DNA of 64,000 bases, from NCBI GenBank assembly GCA_016195405.1, contig JACPZP010000015.1, forward strand, positions 1-64,000, given 5' to 3'. Positions 16,513 through 25,808 of the stretch are shown here, piece by piece. The DNA comes from Planctomycetota bacterium (lineage in GTDB: Bacteria > Planctomycetota > Planctomycetia > Gemmatales > Gemmataceae). The notes beneath the pieces are model-generated. The model saw only the letters and a list, made by a program, of their open reading frames with translations. It was not told the DNA's origin and ran no database searches. Every line of letters starts with the position of its first letter. Position 1 is the first letter of the stretch. The position numbers and the translations under genes were made by a program.

Positions 16513-17919
16513 ATGAAGATTCGAGCGCGCATTTCGCATTCCTCCGCACTTTTGACTGCCGTTTTTCTGACGGGTCTTTCGACCTCGCGACTTGAGGCCC
16601 AGGATTCAGCCGCCAAGGCGCAGGGCAAAACGCAAGGCACCTTGCGCATCACGCTGGAAGAAGCAAAGCAGCGAGCGCTGTCAAACAGCAAATTGCTCAA
16701 CCTCGCCGCGCTTAACGTCGAGAGCAAGGAGTTCGCGATCCGGGCTGCCAGAGCGGATTACTTTCCCAAGGTCACCGGAAGCATATTCTATTTTCACTTT
16801 AACGACGACCTGGGCACCGTCCTCACGGGCGGGGGTAGAACGGTTACGGGGCCGAGAGGAAGGCCGCTGGTGACCTTTCCCACGTTCAGCGTCAATGCGG
16901 CCGTGTTGAATCAGAACAGCAATTTTACAACCATCGGCGCCGCGCAGCCGATCACCGATCTGCTCAAGGTGCGGCAAGGCGTTAAGATCGCCCAAGCCGA
17001 CCGCGGAATCGCTCAGGCGCAGCTCGAGAAGGGAATCCGTGACTTGGCAAGCGGTGTGGAACAGCTCTACTGGGGCTTGCTTGCCGTCCGCCGTATTCAA
17101 ATCGGGGCACAAGAGGGTCTGCGCGGCGCCGAGATGCTGGCGAAGACGAAAGCACTTGAAGCACGGATCGCCTTGGTGGAAGCGTGTCAAGGACTGCAAC
17201 AAGTGAAAAAGCAGGTCGCCGACTTGGAGGAGCAATTGAACGACCTGCTCGATCTGCCGCGCTGCACGATTGTGGAGTTAGTCGCTCCCGCCCTGCCGGA
17301 ATTGCCCTATTCCTGCGTAGACGACGTGATCGGCTTGGCGCTCGCCGCGAGTCCGGAGATTCGCGAGGCGCAGCAAACCATCGGCAAGGCGGAAGCGGCC
17401 GTGGCCGCCGGCAAGCTCGACTATGTGCCCAGCGTCGCCCTGGTCGGCGGATACATGAACCAGACCGCGGCCGATTACATGCAACCGAATATCGGCTACG
17501 TCGGCGTCGTGGGAACCTACACCTTCCTCGATTGGGGCAAGCGCCGAAGCGTGCTGCGCGAGCGAAGAACGTTCGTGGCTATGGCCAATCTCAAGCTCCA
17601 ACAGACCGAAGATGAGATCAAGCAGAAGACCGCCAAGGCGTTTCGTGAGGTGATCGACAGCCGCAACGACCTCAAGACCGCTCAAGAGATGGTGGAGCTG
17701 CGGACGGAGGCCGCCAAGAAAGCAGCCACGCCGGACGCGGCTCGCGACCCGTCAGCCCTCCTGAAAGCCTCCGCGGCGCGCATGCAGGCCGAAGTCGATC
17801 TGGTGAAGGCGGACCTGGCCTACCGTCAGGCTTACGTGCAACTCATGGCCTTGGTCGAAAATCCTTGCGGCCAGGTCTCCTTCAGCACACACTCCATCGC
17901 CACCCAGGGCAGACAATAG
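16513..17919 (+). CDS. TolC-family outer-membrane efflux protein
   Basis: A 468-residue protein with a signal peptide and two OEP repeats: LRITLEEAKQRALSNS at the start of the first and VDDVIGLALAASPEIREAQQ at the start of the second, each followed by long amphipathic helices. It lacks a lipobox, so it is more TolC-like than the lipoprotein at 5293-6906. It would form the outer-membrane channel of an efflux or type I secretion system; no partner subunits are adjacent. The ATG at 16513 follows GAAGG. It converges on the Gly/Ser-rich gene with 5 bp between stops. Confidence 0.85.
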   Translation: MKIRARISHSSALLTAVFLTGLSTSRLEAQDSAAKAQGKTQGTLRITLEEAKQRALSNSKLLNLAALNVESKEFAIRAARADYFPKVTGSIFYFHFNDDLGTVLTGGGRTVTGPRGRPLVTFPTFSVNAAVLNQNSNFTTIGAAQPITDLLKVRQGVKIAQADRGIAQAQLEKGIRDLASGVEQLYWGLLAVRRIQIGAQEGLRGAEMLAKTKALEARIALVEACQGLQQVKKQVADLEEQLNDLLDLPRCTIVELVAPALPELPYSCVDDVIGLALAASPEIREAQQTIGKAEAAVAAGKLDYVPSVALVGGYMNQTAADYMQPNIGYVGVVGTYTFLDWGKRRSVLRERRTFVAMANLKLQQTEDEIKQKTAKAFREVIDSRNDLKTAQEMVELRTEAAKKAATPDAARDPSALLKASAARMQAEVDLVKADLAYRQAYVQLMALVENPCGQVSFSTHSIATQGRQ

Positions 17920-17924
17920 AATCG

Positions 17925-19427
17925 CTAGCGTCGCACGTTATAGTGATACGCGTAGTTTCCCGTGCGTGGGCTGTAGGCGCCCTGCACGTGCGCCGTGTTG
18001 CCGGTATAGGGGTTGTGATAGCTTCGGCTTTCGGCTTCACTGCCGGTTCGGGGGTTGTATCCTTCCGCACCAGTGTGGACGCCGCCGGTATACGGGTTGT
18101 AGCTCGTGAAGGCTGCGTCTACGAGTTCCGCTGATGCGATGGAACTCATGGCGCTAATTTTTGACTCCTTGGAATCACTGGGCGCCTCCACGCGCACTAG
18201 GAGCCATTGCTGCGTGCGGTCGGCGCCCAAGTGCACCAGGATCGGAGTTTGCGCCTTGGTTAGGTTGTAGACGCCGGTTTCGAAGACGCGGTCGTTCTTT
18301 TTGCCGATGGTCCAGGCGGCGCGCTGAGTCTTCTTGTCCACGGAACCATAGATCGGGCTCGTCGTGTCCATAACGCCGTCGTAGTAGTTGCCGCGGATGA
18401 TGCCGGCCTTGTTGACCGCGATTTGAAAAATGTTGTTGGAAGTCTTTTCCTCACCCTGGACGAGAGCGAACACTCCCAGCGCCTTCCATTCCTCCTCGGG
18501 CGGGGCTTTCGCCTGTTGGCCCTGGTCGGCCAGAACGGCGGCTTGCTTGGCATAAGCTTGGGCAGTCCCGGCATCCTGGCCGTCGACGTAAACGTTGTTG
18601 TTCTGGTAGACGATGGTGTTGCCGTAGTCGTAATAAACGGGCTGCGCGGGGATAGCGCACCAGGTTGAGAGCACGGGCCAGGTGGCAGCCGTCCAGGCGG
18701 CGCCGGCGGCCCAGCCGGAAGCGAACCAGCAACCCGGGTGCGCGGTGTACCACGCGGGGTGGAAGCAATTGTAATAGCCGAAGTTCGTGCGGACGTATCC
18801 GGCGCGTGTGGTTACAACTCCATGTGACCAGTAAGCCGTCGAATGCACGCCGGCGGCGCTGATGGACGAATAGTGGGCCAGGCCGAAATCGGTCGAAAAG
18901 CGGCTGCCGGCGAATGCCGTCCCGGAGCTGCGGGAAACGGCGCCGCCCGGTCCCGTGGCGACGCCGGTTCGCTCGCTGCCGCCGACGACCCGGCCGTGGG
19001 GTCCGACGGCGACGCCGGCTTGCTTGTCGCTGTTGTAGGTTCGTCCCCCCGCGGTAGTGGCGGTCACATCGCGCGTGCCTCCGGCGACGGCACCGCCGCG
19101 CGGACCGACGGCGGCGCCGCGTGTGCCATCGACATTGACGGAGCCGCCGCGTGCATCGGTCCAGCTGCGGTCGTAAGAACTGGTGGCGCCGGCGCCGCGC
19201 CAGCCGGAATAGGAATTGCCGCTGCGCCAGCCCGAGTAGCTGCGGTCGCCCCAGCTATCGGAACGGGCGCCGCCCCAGCTATCGGCGTGATAGCCGCCGC
19301 CCCCGCGCCAGCCGCCGCCTCCCCAACCGCCGCCGCCGCGGCCGCCGTGTCCCCAGCCGTCGGCGTGGTCGCTATCCAGCAAGCAAACAAGTCCAACGAT
19401 AAGCATGCAAGAAAACGCGTGTTTCAT
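17925..19427 (-). CDS. Gly/Ser-rich secreted protein with YNPYTG tail
   Basis: A 500-residue exported protein. After the signal peptide comes a Gly/Trp/Ser-rich region (residues 25-200) with HGRVVGG- and SGTAFAG-like repeats. A globular part (about 200-425) contains NFGYYNCFHPAWYTAHPGCW and a beta-rich segment. The last ~58 residues carry Y(N/H)P(Y/R)TG repeats. That tail matches the C-terminus of 33510-33905 almost exactly, and the short stretch before it matches the leader of the DUF4239 gene (see findings). AGGAG sits 7 nt before the ATG. Likely a surface or envelope protein; function unknown. Confidence 0.8.
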   Translation of the reverse strand: MKHAFSCMLIVGLVCLLDSDHADGWGHGGRGGGGWGGGGWRGGGGYHADSWGGARSDSWGDRSYSGWRSGNSYSGWRGAGATSSYDRSWTDARGGSVNVDGTRGAAVGPRGGAVAGGTRDVTATTAGGRTYNSDKQAGVAVGPHGRVVGGSERTGVATGPGGAVSRSSGTAFAGSRFSTDFGLAHYSSISAAGVHSTAYWSHGVVTTRAGYVRTNFGYYNCFHPAWYTAHPGCWFASGWAAGAAWTAATWPVLSTWCAIPAQPVYYDYGNTIVYQNNNVYVDGQDAGTAQAYAKQAAVLADQGQQAKAPPEEEWKALGVFALVQGEEKTSNNIFQIAVNKAGIIRGNYYDGVMDTTSPIYGSVDKKTQRAAWTIGKKNDRVFETGVYNLTKAQTPILVHLGADRTQQWLLVRVEAPSDSKESKISAMSSIASAELVDAAFTSYNPYTGGVHTGAEGYNPRTGSEAESRSYHNPYTGNTAHVQGAYSPRTGNYAYHYNVRR

Positions 19428-19465
19428 GGCTTAGCTCCTAATCACCAAAACCTGCTTCAATGCCT

Positions 19466-19518
19466 GTAGCCGCAGCCTTCAGGCTGCGAGCTCACCGCAG
19501 CCTGAAGGCTGCGGCTAC
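19466..19518. repeat. REP-like palindrome (GTAGCCGCAG family)
   Basis: Perfect 23-bp arms beginning GTAGCCGCAGCCTTCAGG with a 7-nt loop. A diverged copy is at 40253-40304. Confidence 0.8.
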
Positions 19519-19537
19519 GGGTCTAAGGTTTTAATCA

Positions 19538-20470
19538 CTAATCTTTCACGCGAACCAATCTGATCGGCACAGTGTCCGGCAGCTCTTCATTCCCCATCAC
19601 CCGGTCGATGGAACGCCAGGTCAGCTCGTCGTTGTTGATGCGGCCAAGAATGTTGACGGACGCCGTCTCGGTGCCGTCGGGCAAAACGGCGATGGAGTCG
19701 AGCACCCAGCGATTGCCGTCGCGAATCCACAGCGCCTGGCCATGGCCGCCCTCGTCGTCGAAGTGCCACGAACGCAATTGCCCTCGCGCCGTGTCGATGA
19801 AGATCTTCATCGTGCCTGAAAAGACATCCTTACCTTGAGCCTTTTTGGTGAAGCGACCGACTAGGGACGGCTTCTTTGCCTCTTTGGCGATCAAGAGGGT
19901 CACTTCCTGATCGCCGACCGCGGCCTTCCATTTGCCGACCAGCCAGGCCAGGTCTTCGAGGCGATCCTGTCCCGCCCCCCATTCCCGTGAGACGGCGACT
20001 TTCCACTGGCCGCCGTCCTTGACGTGCGTGACGCTGTAGAGCGTGGTGCTCGGAAGCTCCTTGCCGGCGCCGGTGTGGCGGAGGACTCCTTCTTCAATCG
20101 CCAGATTCGGTCCGGGAAAACGGATGTTTTCGATGAGCACGTCCATTTTCGCCTTGGGATTGTGCTTGAAATGTTCGCGGAAGCTCTTTTCGATGTTGGC
20201 GCGGCCTTGAATCACCTCGCCGCCCGGCTCGTGCATTTCGCCCTGCTCGGTCCAGAGCGATGCGACCTGGGCGGCATCTCCCTGTTCGAACGCCTTCATG
20301 AACGCGCGCGCGGATTTTTCGATGGCTTCACGGTCGGCCGGCCGCCCGTCGCCATCGCCCGCTGCACCCTGTTTTTGGCCCGTGGCCCGGTTGTCCCGAG
20401 CGATCAAGAAGCCGATCGCCGCCGCGGCAATCACGGTGGGAACCAAGAACGCTCTCACTCTTTTGCGCAT
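19538..20470 (-). CDS. Secreted SnoaL-like (SgcJ/EcaC type) protein, paralogue 2
   Basis: A 310-residue protein with an N-terminal hydrophobic anchor or signal (AFLVPTVIAAAAIGFLIA), then an NTF2/SnoaL-like domain (IEKSARAFMKAFEQGDAAQVASLWTEQGEM) and a second beta-rich half (LEDLAWLVGKWKAAVGDQEVTLLI, then SWHFDDEGGHGQALW). It shares this two-domain architecture with 2402-3301. GGGAGG precedes the ATG. Likely binds or transforms a small molecule outside the cytoplasm; no substrate can be named. Confidence 0.75.
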   Translation of the reverse strand: MRKRVRAFLVPTVIAAAAIGFLIARDNRATGQKQGAAGDGDGRPADREAIEKSARAFMKAFEQGDAAQVASLWTEQGEMHEPGGEVIQGRANIEKSFREHFKHNPKAKMDVLIENIRFPGPNLAIEEGVLRHTGAGKELPSTTLYSVTHVKDGGQWKVAVSREWGAGQDRLEDLAWLVGKWKAAVGDQEVTLLIAKEAKKPSLVGRFTKKAQGKDVFSGTMKIFIDTARGQLRSWHFDDEGGHGQALWIRDGNRWVLDSIAVLPDGTETASVNILGRINNDELTWRSIDRVMGNEELPDTVPIRLVRVKD

Positions 20471-20540
20471 GGTGAACTCCCTCCCAAACTCCTAAAGCTG
20501 CGACCAGTCGCAGCACTCCACATTGCTCCGAACCAGAACA

Positions 20541-23315
20541 TTAACGACTTGAACGCGACGCTGCGATCTCCGCTTGTGCTTGTCTCTGGAAATAAGCTTC
20601 CTTGCCGGCCTGGAGGTCCTCTTCCGGGCGGGCGGTCGCGAAAAGATGCATAATCCGTGCGATCGTCCCCGTCCAGCCGGTCTGGTGACTGGCGCCCAGA
20701 CCGGCGCCGTTGTCGCCGTGAAAATACTCGTAGAACAAGAGGCAATCGCGCCAGTGCGGATCATCCTGGAACTTTTCGCTTCCGCCGTAGACCGGACGCC
20801 GGCCATCCTTGTCTTTCAGAAAAATGTTCGTGAGGCGGCGGCCGATCTCCTGGGCCACCTGATGCAAGTTCAGGTGCCGGCCGGAGCCGGTGGGACATTC
20901 CACGGTAAAATCGTTGCCGTAGTAGCTGTAATAATGCAGCAAGGCACGGATAATCAGCGCGTTCACCGGCATCCAGGTCGGGCCGCGCCAATTGGAGTTG
21001 CCGCCGAACATGCCGGTGTCGGACTCGGCCGGCAAATAAGACACGCGGTATTCCCGGCCGCCGGCATGGATGACATAGGGGTGATCGGTATGAAAGCGCG
21101 ACAGCGAGCGCAGGCCGTACGGGCTAAGAAACTCGTTCTCGTCGAGCATCTTCGCCAGCACGCGACGGAGCTTGGTCTCGTCCAGGATGGAGGCGAGCCG
21201 GCGACCCGCGACACCCGTCTTTCTCGGGTCGTGGATGACAGCGCACAATTCGGGCCGGGCGTCCAGAAACCATTGCAGGCGCTCGCCAATGTCGGGGTAT
21301 TTTGTCAGCAGGTCCCTTTCAAAGACCGTGGCCGCACATAGAGGCAACAAGCCGACCATGGACCGAACCTTGAGCCTTTGGGCTTGGCCGTTGGGCAGCC
21401 GGAGGACGTCGTAGTAGAAGCCGTCCTCTTCGTCCCACATGCCCGTGTCGCCGCCGAGATGGGACATCGCCGAGGCGATCCACAGGAAGTGCTCGCAGAA
21501 CTTAAGCGCCATGTCGCCATAGTCCGGATCGGACATCGCCAACTCCGTGGCGATTTCGAGCATGTTTTGGCAGAAGAGGGCCATCCACGCGGTGCCGTCC
21601 GCCTGTTCCAAGTAGCCGCCGGTCGGCAAGGGCGCGCTGCGATCAAACACGCCGATGTTGTCGAGACCCAAGAAGCCGCCCTCAAAGACGTTTCGCCCCG
21701 TACGATCCTTGCGGTTCACCCACCAGGTGAAATTGAGGAGCAGCTTTTGAAAGCAGCTCTTGAGCCAGTCCTTGTCGCCCTCGCCTTTCTGCGCCTTTTC
21801 CAGCCGATAGGTGAAGATAGTGGACCAGGCATGCACCGGCGGGTTGACGTCGCCGAAGTTCCATTCGTACGCCGGAATCTGGCCATTGGGGTGAAGATAG
21901 CGCTCTCCCAACATCAGCTTGAGTTGCTTCTTGCCGAAATCGGTGTCCACCAGAGTCAAGGCGAGCACGTGGAAGGCGAGGTCCCACGCCGCGTACCAGG
22001 GATACTCCCACTTGTCCGGCATGGAGATCACATCGCCGTTGTACATGTGATGCCAGCCATCATTGCGCGGGCCGATCTTGCGGTTCGCCTTGAACGGATC
22101 GGAGCCGCGCTCCTCGAGCCATTTGTCCACGTCGTAGTGGTAGAATTGCTTGCTCCACAGCATGCCCGCCAGCGCCTGGCGCATGACATTGGCCGCATCG
22201 GGATCGAGAGATGGAGGCGTGATGGCCGCGTAAAACTCGTCGGCCTCCTTGCGCCGGGCGAGCATCACATCGTCGAAATGAGCAAAAGGTAAGTCCGGCG
22301 AGCCCCGTAGGTCCGGCGAGCCGAGCCGGACGGGTCCCGCTCGGCTCGCGGGACCTACCTCAGACAGCCGAAGTCGAACCACCTTGCACTCGCCAGGGTT
22401 CAGGGTCAGGCGATAATGCGCCGACACCTTGGTTCCCTTCTTGTCCGGATTTACCGCTGCGTCTTGGCCGTCAACGATGTAGTTGTTGATGCCGTCCTTC
22501 ACGTAGGGACCGCGATTGGCGGTGCCAAAGATGCGCTGGGTATTCGTCTCATTTTCGGTGAATAAGAGAGGAACTTCGCCTTCGCAGGTGAAGTAGCGCT
22601 CGCCGAGTTTACTATCGACCGCTTTCACGATGCTGTGGGCGCCCGCGCCGGCAAGCTGCTCGAGCGTCGGCCTCTCCGCCGTCCGCTGCCAGGACCACTG
22701 GTTGCGGAACCACAGGGTCGGAAGGACGTGCAAAATAGCCGATTCCCGGCTGCGATTGTAGACGCTGATCCGGATCAGGATGTCTTCGGGCGACTCCTTG
22801 GCATATTCGACGAACACGTCAAAGTAGCGGTCCTTGTCGAAGGCGCCCGTATCGAGCAGTTCATACTCAAACTCGTTGCGTCCCCGCCGCCGGCTGGTCT
22901 CGACGAGGTCGGAATAAGGGTAGGTCTGCGGATACTTGTAGAGGTACTTCATGTACGAATGCGTCGGCGTGCTGTCGAGGTAGAAGTAATACTCCTTGAC
23001 GTCTTCGCCGTGATTGCTTTCGCTGTTGGTCAGTCCGAAGAGGCGTTCCTTGAGTATTGCATCGTTCCCGTTCCACAGGGCGAGCGCGAAGCAGAGCCGT
23101 TGATGGTCGTCGGAAATGCCGGCCAACCCATCCTCGCCCCAGCGATAGGCGCGCGCGCGGGCCTGATCGTGCGTGAAGTAATTCCAGGCATCGCCGCTTT
23201 CGCTGTAGTCCTCGCGCACGGTGCCCCACTGGCGCTCGCTGAGGTACGGTCCCCATTTCTTCCAGGGAGCATTCCGCTCGCGAGCCTCCTCGAGTCGAGT
23301 GTGTTCCGCGGTCAC
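20541..23315 (-). CDS. GH63-like glucosidase with in-frame repeat insertion
   Basis: A 924-residue cytoplasmic (alpha/alpha)6-barrel glycoside hydrolase of the GH63/MGH1-like type. Typical segments are WGPYLSERQWGTVREDYS at the start, YYFYLDSTPTHSYMKYLYKYPQ, NPPVHAWSTIF, NRKDRTGRNVFEGGFLGLDN and SNWRGPTWMPVN. Related enzymes act on glucosylglycerate, mannosylglycerate or alpha-glucosides; the substrate cannot be told. Residues about 320-343 are encoded by a REP-like palindrome and look foreign to the family. The start is a GTG with AGGTG upstream. It is the last gene of an FGE-LssY_C-GH63 operon (30-bp gap). Confidence 0.85.
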   Translation of the reverse strand: MTAEHTRLEEARERNAPWKKWGPYLSERQWGTVREDYSESGDAWNYFTHDQARARAYRWGEDGLAGISDDHQRLCFALALWNGNDAILKERLFGLTNSESNHGEDVKEYYFYLDSTPTHSYMKYLYKYPQTYPYSDLVETSRRRGRNEFEYELLDTGAFDKDRYFDVFVEYAKESPEDILIRISVYNRSRESAILHVLPTLWFRNQWSWQRTAERPTLEQLAGAGAHSIVKAVDSKLGERYFTCEGEVPLLFTENETNTQRIFGTANRGPYVKDGINNYIVDGQDAAVNPDKKGTKVSAHYRLTLNPGECKVVRLRLSEVGPASRAGPVRLGSPDLRGSPDLPFAHFDDVMLARRKEADEFYAAITPPSLDPDAANVMRQALAGMLWSKQFYHYDVDKWLEERGSDPFKANRKIGPRNDGWHHMYNGDVISMPDKWEYPWYAAWDLAFHVLALTLVDTDFGKKQLKLMLGERYLHPNGQIPAYEWNFGDVNPPVHAWSTIFTYRLEKAQKGEGDKDWLKSCFQKLLLNFTWWVNRKDRTGRNVFEGGFLGLDNIGVFDRSAPLPTGGYLEQADGTAWMALFCQNMLEIATELAMSDPDYGDMALKFCEHFLWIASAMSHLGGDTGMWDEEDGFYYDVLRLPNGQAQRLKVRSMVGLLPLCAATVFERDLLTKYPDIGERLQWFLDARPELCAVIHDPRKTGVAGRRLASILDETKLRRVLAKMLDENEFLSPYGLRSLSRFHTDHPYVIHAGGREYRVSYLPAESDTGMFGGNSNWRGPTWMPVNALIIRALLHYYSYYGNDFTVECPTGSGRHLNLHQVAQEIGRRLTNIFLKDKDGRRPVYGGSEKFQDDPHWRDCLLFYEYFHGDNGAGLGASHQTGWTGTIARIMHLFATARPEEDLQAGKEAYFQRQAQAEIAASRSSR
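22290..22358. repeat. REP-like palindrome inside the GH63 coding sequence
   Basis: A full palindrome at 22307-22358 (arms beginning GTAGGTCCGGCGAGCC, 2 mismatches in 25) is preceded by a partial extra arm (22290-22304). It is in frame and codes for the peptide VGPASRAGPVRLGSPDL. The same repeat family is intergenic at 29907-29982. Confidence 0.85.
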
Positions 23316-23345
23316 AGGGCACCTGCCTTTGATTTAACGATCGGC

Positions 23346-24623
23346 CTACATCCAATTAAGCAAGGTCGGGTTCGTCCGCGTTTCCGAGAAAATCGCCACC
23401 GCCCGTAGGCCGTCCGTGAAATACGAGTCGCCGGTCAGGTTGTGTCTTGGCGCCGTTCGCAGGGCGGCCTCCACTCCAGCCACGTAGCCCACCCGCGCGA
23501 CTCGGCCGCTCTCCATCAGGTCGTCGAGCACGTAATCCCGCGCGTCGTCGACGTCCGGATCGATCTTGTGCGTGGTCAGGTTCCAGGTTCTCAGCGTGAA
23601 CCGCACGCCGATGTCGCGGCTCACCTGACCGATCCAGACCGGCTTGCCCTGAAACCGCAGCGGCGTCATCCAGAGCCGCAAGTGAAGCCGCTGGTTGATC
23701 GTCTGCCGCGCTTTTTGAAGCGCGAAGTCTTGGCTGCGGCCGGCGACGAAGAGCGCGCTCACGGGAGAATAACGGTATCTGCTGCCGCGCAGAAAGGCTT
23801 TGATCGTCCGCCCGCACGACTTGAAGCTGATGGTCTCCGTCTCGTCCCAGCGTGCCCCGAACCCGCTAATGATGGCGGCGAAATCGCCGACCACCGCGAG
23901 ATTGAGCGGATCGCCTTCAACCGATCCCCTGTGGTTGGTCGTGCTCCGCGGAAGCGCCGCCAGCCGCTTGCGGAGTTCGCCCTCGTCGCAAGCCACGGTG
24001 TCCTCCGAGTTGGCAAGTGCTTCAAGACGCTTGTCGTGGTGATCGATCTTGAGCCCCGGGATCGGAATCGAGAACGAAAAATCCTTCGCGCCGGCTGCGC
24101 TTTGAAGCCTGACGCAAATCTGTTTGGTCCCTTCATCAAGCGAACTGAAGACGAATCCCGAAAGCTGGCTCCCCGGCCGGATCAGCCCCCAGCCTATGCC
24201 CTGTTGTACGAAAAAGGCATTCATGCGCCGGTTCGCAGAGCGGGCCCCGAAGACCTTGAAGGGCAAGAGGACAATGAGCGGTAGAAAGAGCCAAGCGAGC
24301 AAGCCGAATTCCAGGAGGCGGCGGCCGATCTTGAGATGGTTGACGTACGCCGCCTCAAGGGGCGGATAGTAGTTCGCATCGATGCTCGCGACACGGAGCC
24401 GATAGGGATTCGCGCCGTGGTTCGTGATCTCCAGCCACACCGGCTGAATGCCGCGGCGCGCCAAGGGCACTCCGAAAAAACGCTCGCTTTCGCGGGTGTC
24501 TAAGACCGCGACGCGAACGGCGAGCTCGTCATCCCGTTGGGTCTCCGCGCGCTCCAGGAATGTTCGTTCCTCGGGTCGTGGCGTGTACGGCACGCCGAGC
24601 CAGCGAGAGTTGAAGACGCTCAA
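23346..24623 (-). CDS. LssY C-terminal domain membrane protein, paralogue 2
   Basis: A 425-residue protein. The N-terminal 100 residues are soluble and beta-rich, followed by a hydrophobic segment (EFGLLAWLFLPLIVLLPFKVF, about 105-125), a second beta domain, and an LssY_C-like domain from about residue 235 (GDPLNLAVVGDF, SPVSALFVAGRSQDFALQ, HLRLWMTPLRFQGKPVWIGQ). The start is a TTG that directly follows the stop of the FGE gene, with AGAGGTG upstream, implying translational coupling. GH63 follows after 30 bp. Function unknown. Confidence 0.8.
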   Translation of the reverse strand: MSVFNSRWLGVPYTPRPEERTFLERAETQRDDELAVRVAVLDTRESERFFGVPLARRGIQPVWLEITNHGANPYRLRVASIDANYYPPLEAAYVNHLKIGRRLLEFGLLAWLFLPLIVLLPFKVFGARSANRRMNAFFVQQGIGWGLIRPGSQLSGFVFSSLDEGTKQICVRLQSAAGAKDFSFSIPIPGLKIDHHDKRLEALANSEDTVACDEGELRKRLAALPRSTTNHRGSVEGDPLNLAVVGDFAAIISGFGARWDETETISFKSCGRTIKAFLRGSRYRYSPVSALFVAGRSQDFALQKARQTINQRLHLRLWMTPLRFQGKPVWIGQVSRDIGVRFTLRTWNLTTHKIDPDVDDARDYVLDDLMESGRVARVGYVAGVEAALRTAPRHNLTGDSYFTDGLRAVAIFSETRTNPTLLNWM

Positions 24624-25808
24624 TCACTTCACCTCTTTGACGCAACGAAAGCCGATGTGATTGGTGCTGCTTTCCGGATCGCCGTCGCCGCGGCCGCCAA
24701 CCATGTACTTCTTGCAGTAAGTGTCGCAACACAAGTACGAGCCGCCGCGCTGCACGCGTCGGGGTTCGGCCGGGTTGAAGCCCTGCGCTGGCCCCTTGGG
24801 ATTGCGCGGCGCGAACGTGTCGAGGTACTTCGGCTGATACCAGTCGGCGCACCATTCCCACACGTTGCCGGACATATCGCTAAGGCCGAAGCCGTTCGGG
24901 GGATACGAGCCGACCGGCGCCGTGCCCGCAAAGCCGTCTTCAAGCGTGTTTTTGTGCGGGAACGGACCCTGCCAGGTGTTGGCCATGAACTTGCCGGCCG
25001 GTCTCAGTTCGTCGCCCCAGGTGAATTTCTTGCGATCCAGCCCGCCGCGGGCCGCGAATTCCCACTCGGCTTCCGTGGGCAGGCGCTTGCCGGCCCACTG
25101 TGCGTACGCCAGGGCATCGTCATAGGAGATGTGCACCACCGGATGTTTTTCGCGGCCATTGATGTTGCTTCCTGGACCCTCGGGGTGCTTCCAACTCGCC
25201 CATGCGCACCAGCGCCACCACCTTCGCGGATCCGTCCTCAGGGGGTCGAGCGCGGTCGTAGACGGCGTGAATACGAGTGAAAACGGTTTGAGCATGGGCC
25301 AGGTGCTGCTTGCGCCGAGCCAGGACACGCCGGCGGGAAATCCCACCGTGGGCGCCAAGGCGAGATGGCCAACGTACTCGGGCTGAAATCCGAACAAATC
25401 CGCAGTGAATCCTTGAAGCTTGCTTGGATCGGTCCAGCGTTCCACCACGGTTACGTAGCCGGTCGCCCCGATGAACTTGGCGAACCGCTCGTTGGTCACT
25501 TCGGTCTGGTCTATCCAGAAGCCGTCCACGTAAACCTTGTGGATTGGCTGGGCGTCAGGAAAATCTTGGCTGCCCATCCAGAAGACGCCGCCGGGAATCC
25601 AAGCCATGCCTTCCGGCGCCGGTCGAGGAGCTTCTTGAGAATTGATGCCGACGGGGCCTAGATCCTCGACGGTCCAATAGTTGGGAAACAAATGTCGCTT
25701 GGCGATTAACGCGCCGAGCACGAGGATTGTCAGACTTAGAACAGCGACGGTGGCGAAAAACCAGGCCCGGCCAGGCCGATGCCGAGGCTTCGAGTGTTCA
25801 TTTGACAT
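24624..25808 (-). CDS. Membrane-anchored formylglycine-generating enzyme (FGE/SUMF1)
   Basis: A 394-residue protein: one transmembrane helix (residues 16-36), then a complete FGE-sulfatase domain. WIPGGVFWMGS opens it, EVTNERFAKFI and KRLPTEAEWEFAARGG follow, and GNVWEWCADWY and RRVQRGGSYLCC-DTYC close it. The two copper-binding active-site cysteines of true FGEs correspond to Cys360 and Cys365, so it should oxidise sulfatase C-x-P-x-R cysteines to formylglycine rather than being a generic SUMF1-fold protein. Four secreted sulfatases in this window carry that motif. The ATG at 25808 follows GGAGG. First gene of an operon with LssY_C and GH63. Confidence 0.92.
   Translation of the reverse strand: MSNEHSKPRHRPGRAWFFATVAVLSLTILVLGALIAKRHLFPNYWTVEDLGPVGINSQEAPRPAPEGMAWIPGGVFWMGSQDFPDAQPIHKVYVDGFWIDQTEVTNERFAKFIGATGYVTVVERWTDPSKLQGFTADLFGFQPEYVGHLALAPTVGFPAGVSWLGASSTWPMLKPFSLVFTPSTTALDPLRTDPRRWWRWCAWASWKHPEGPGSNINGREKHPVVHISYDDALAYAQWAGKRLPTEAEWEFAARGGLDRKKFTWGDELRPAGKFMANTWQGPFPHKNTLEDGFAGTAPVGSYPPNGFGLSDMSGNVWEWCADWYQPKYLDTFAPRNPKGPAQGFNPAEPRRVQRGGSYLCCDTYCKKYMVGGRGDGDPESSTNHIGFRCVKEVK

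Noticed and set aside
18843-19469. Plus-strand Gly/Ala-rich frame over the Gly/Ser-rich gene
   Set aside because: Mirror of a low-complexity gene that has a signal peptide, a ribosome binding site and a conserved tail on the minus strand.
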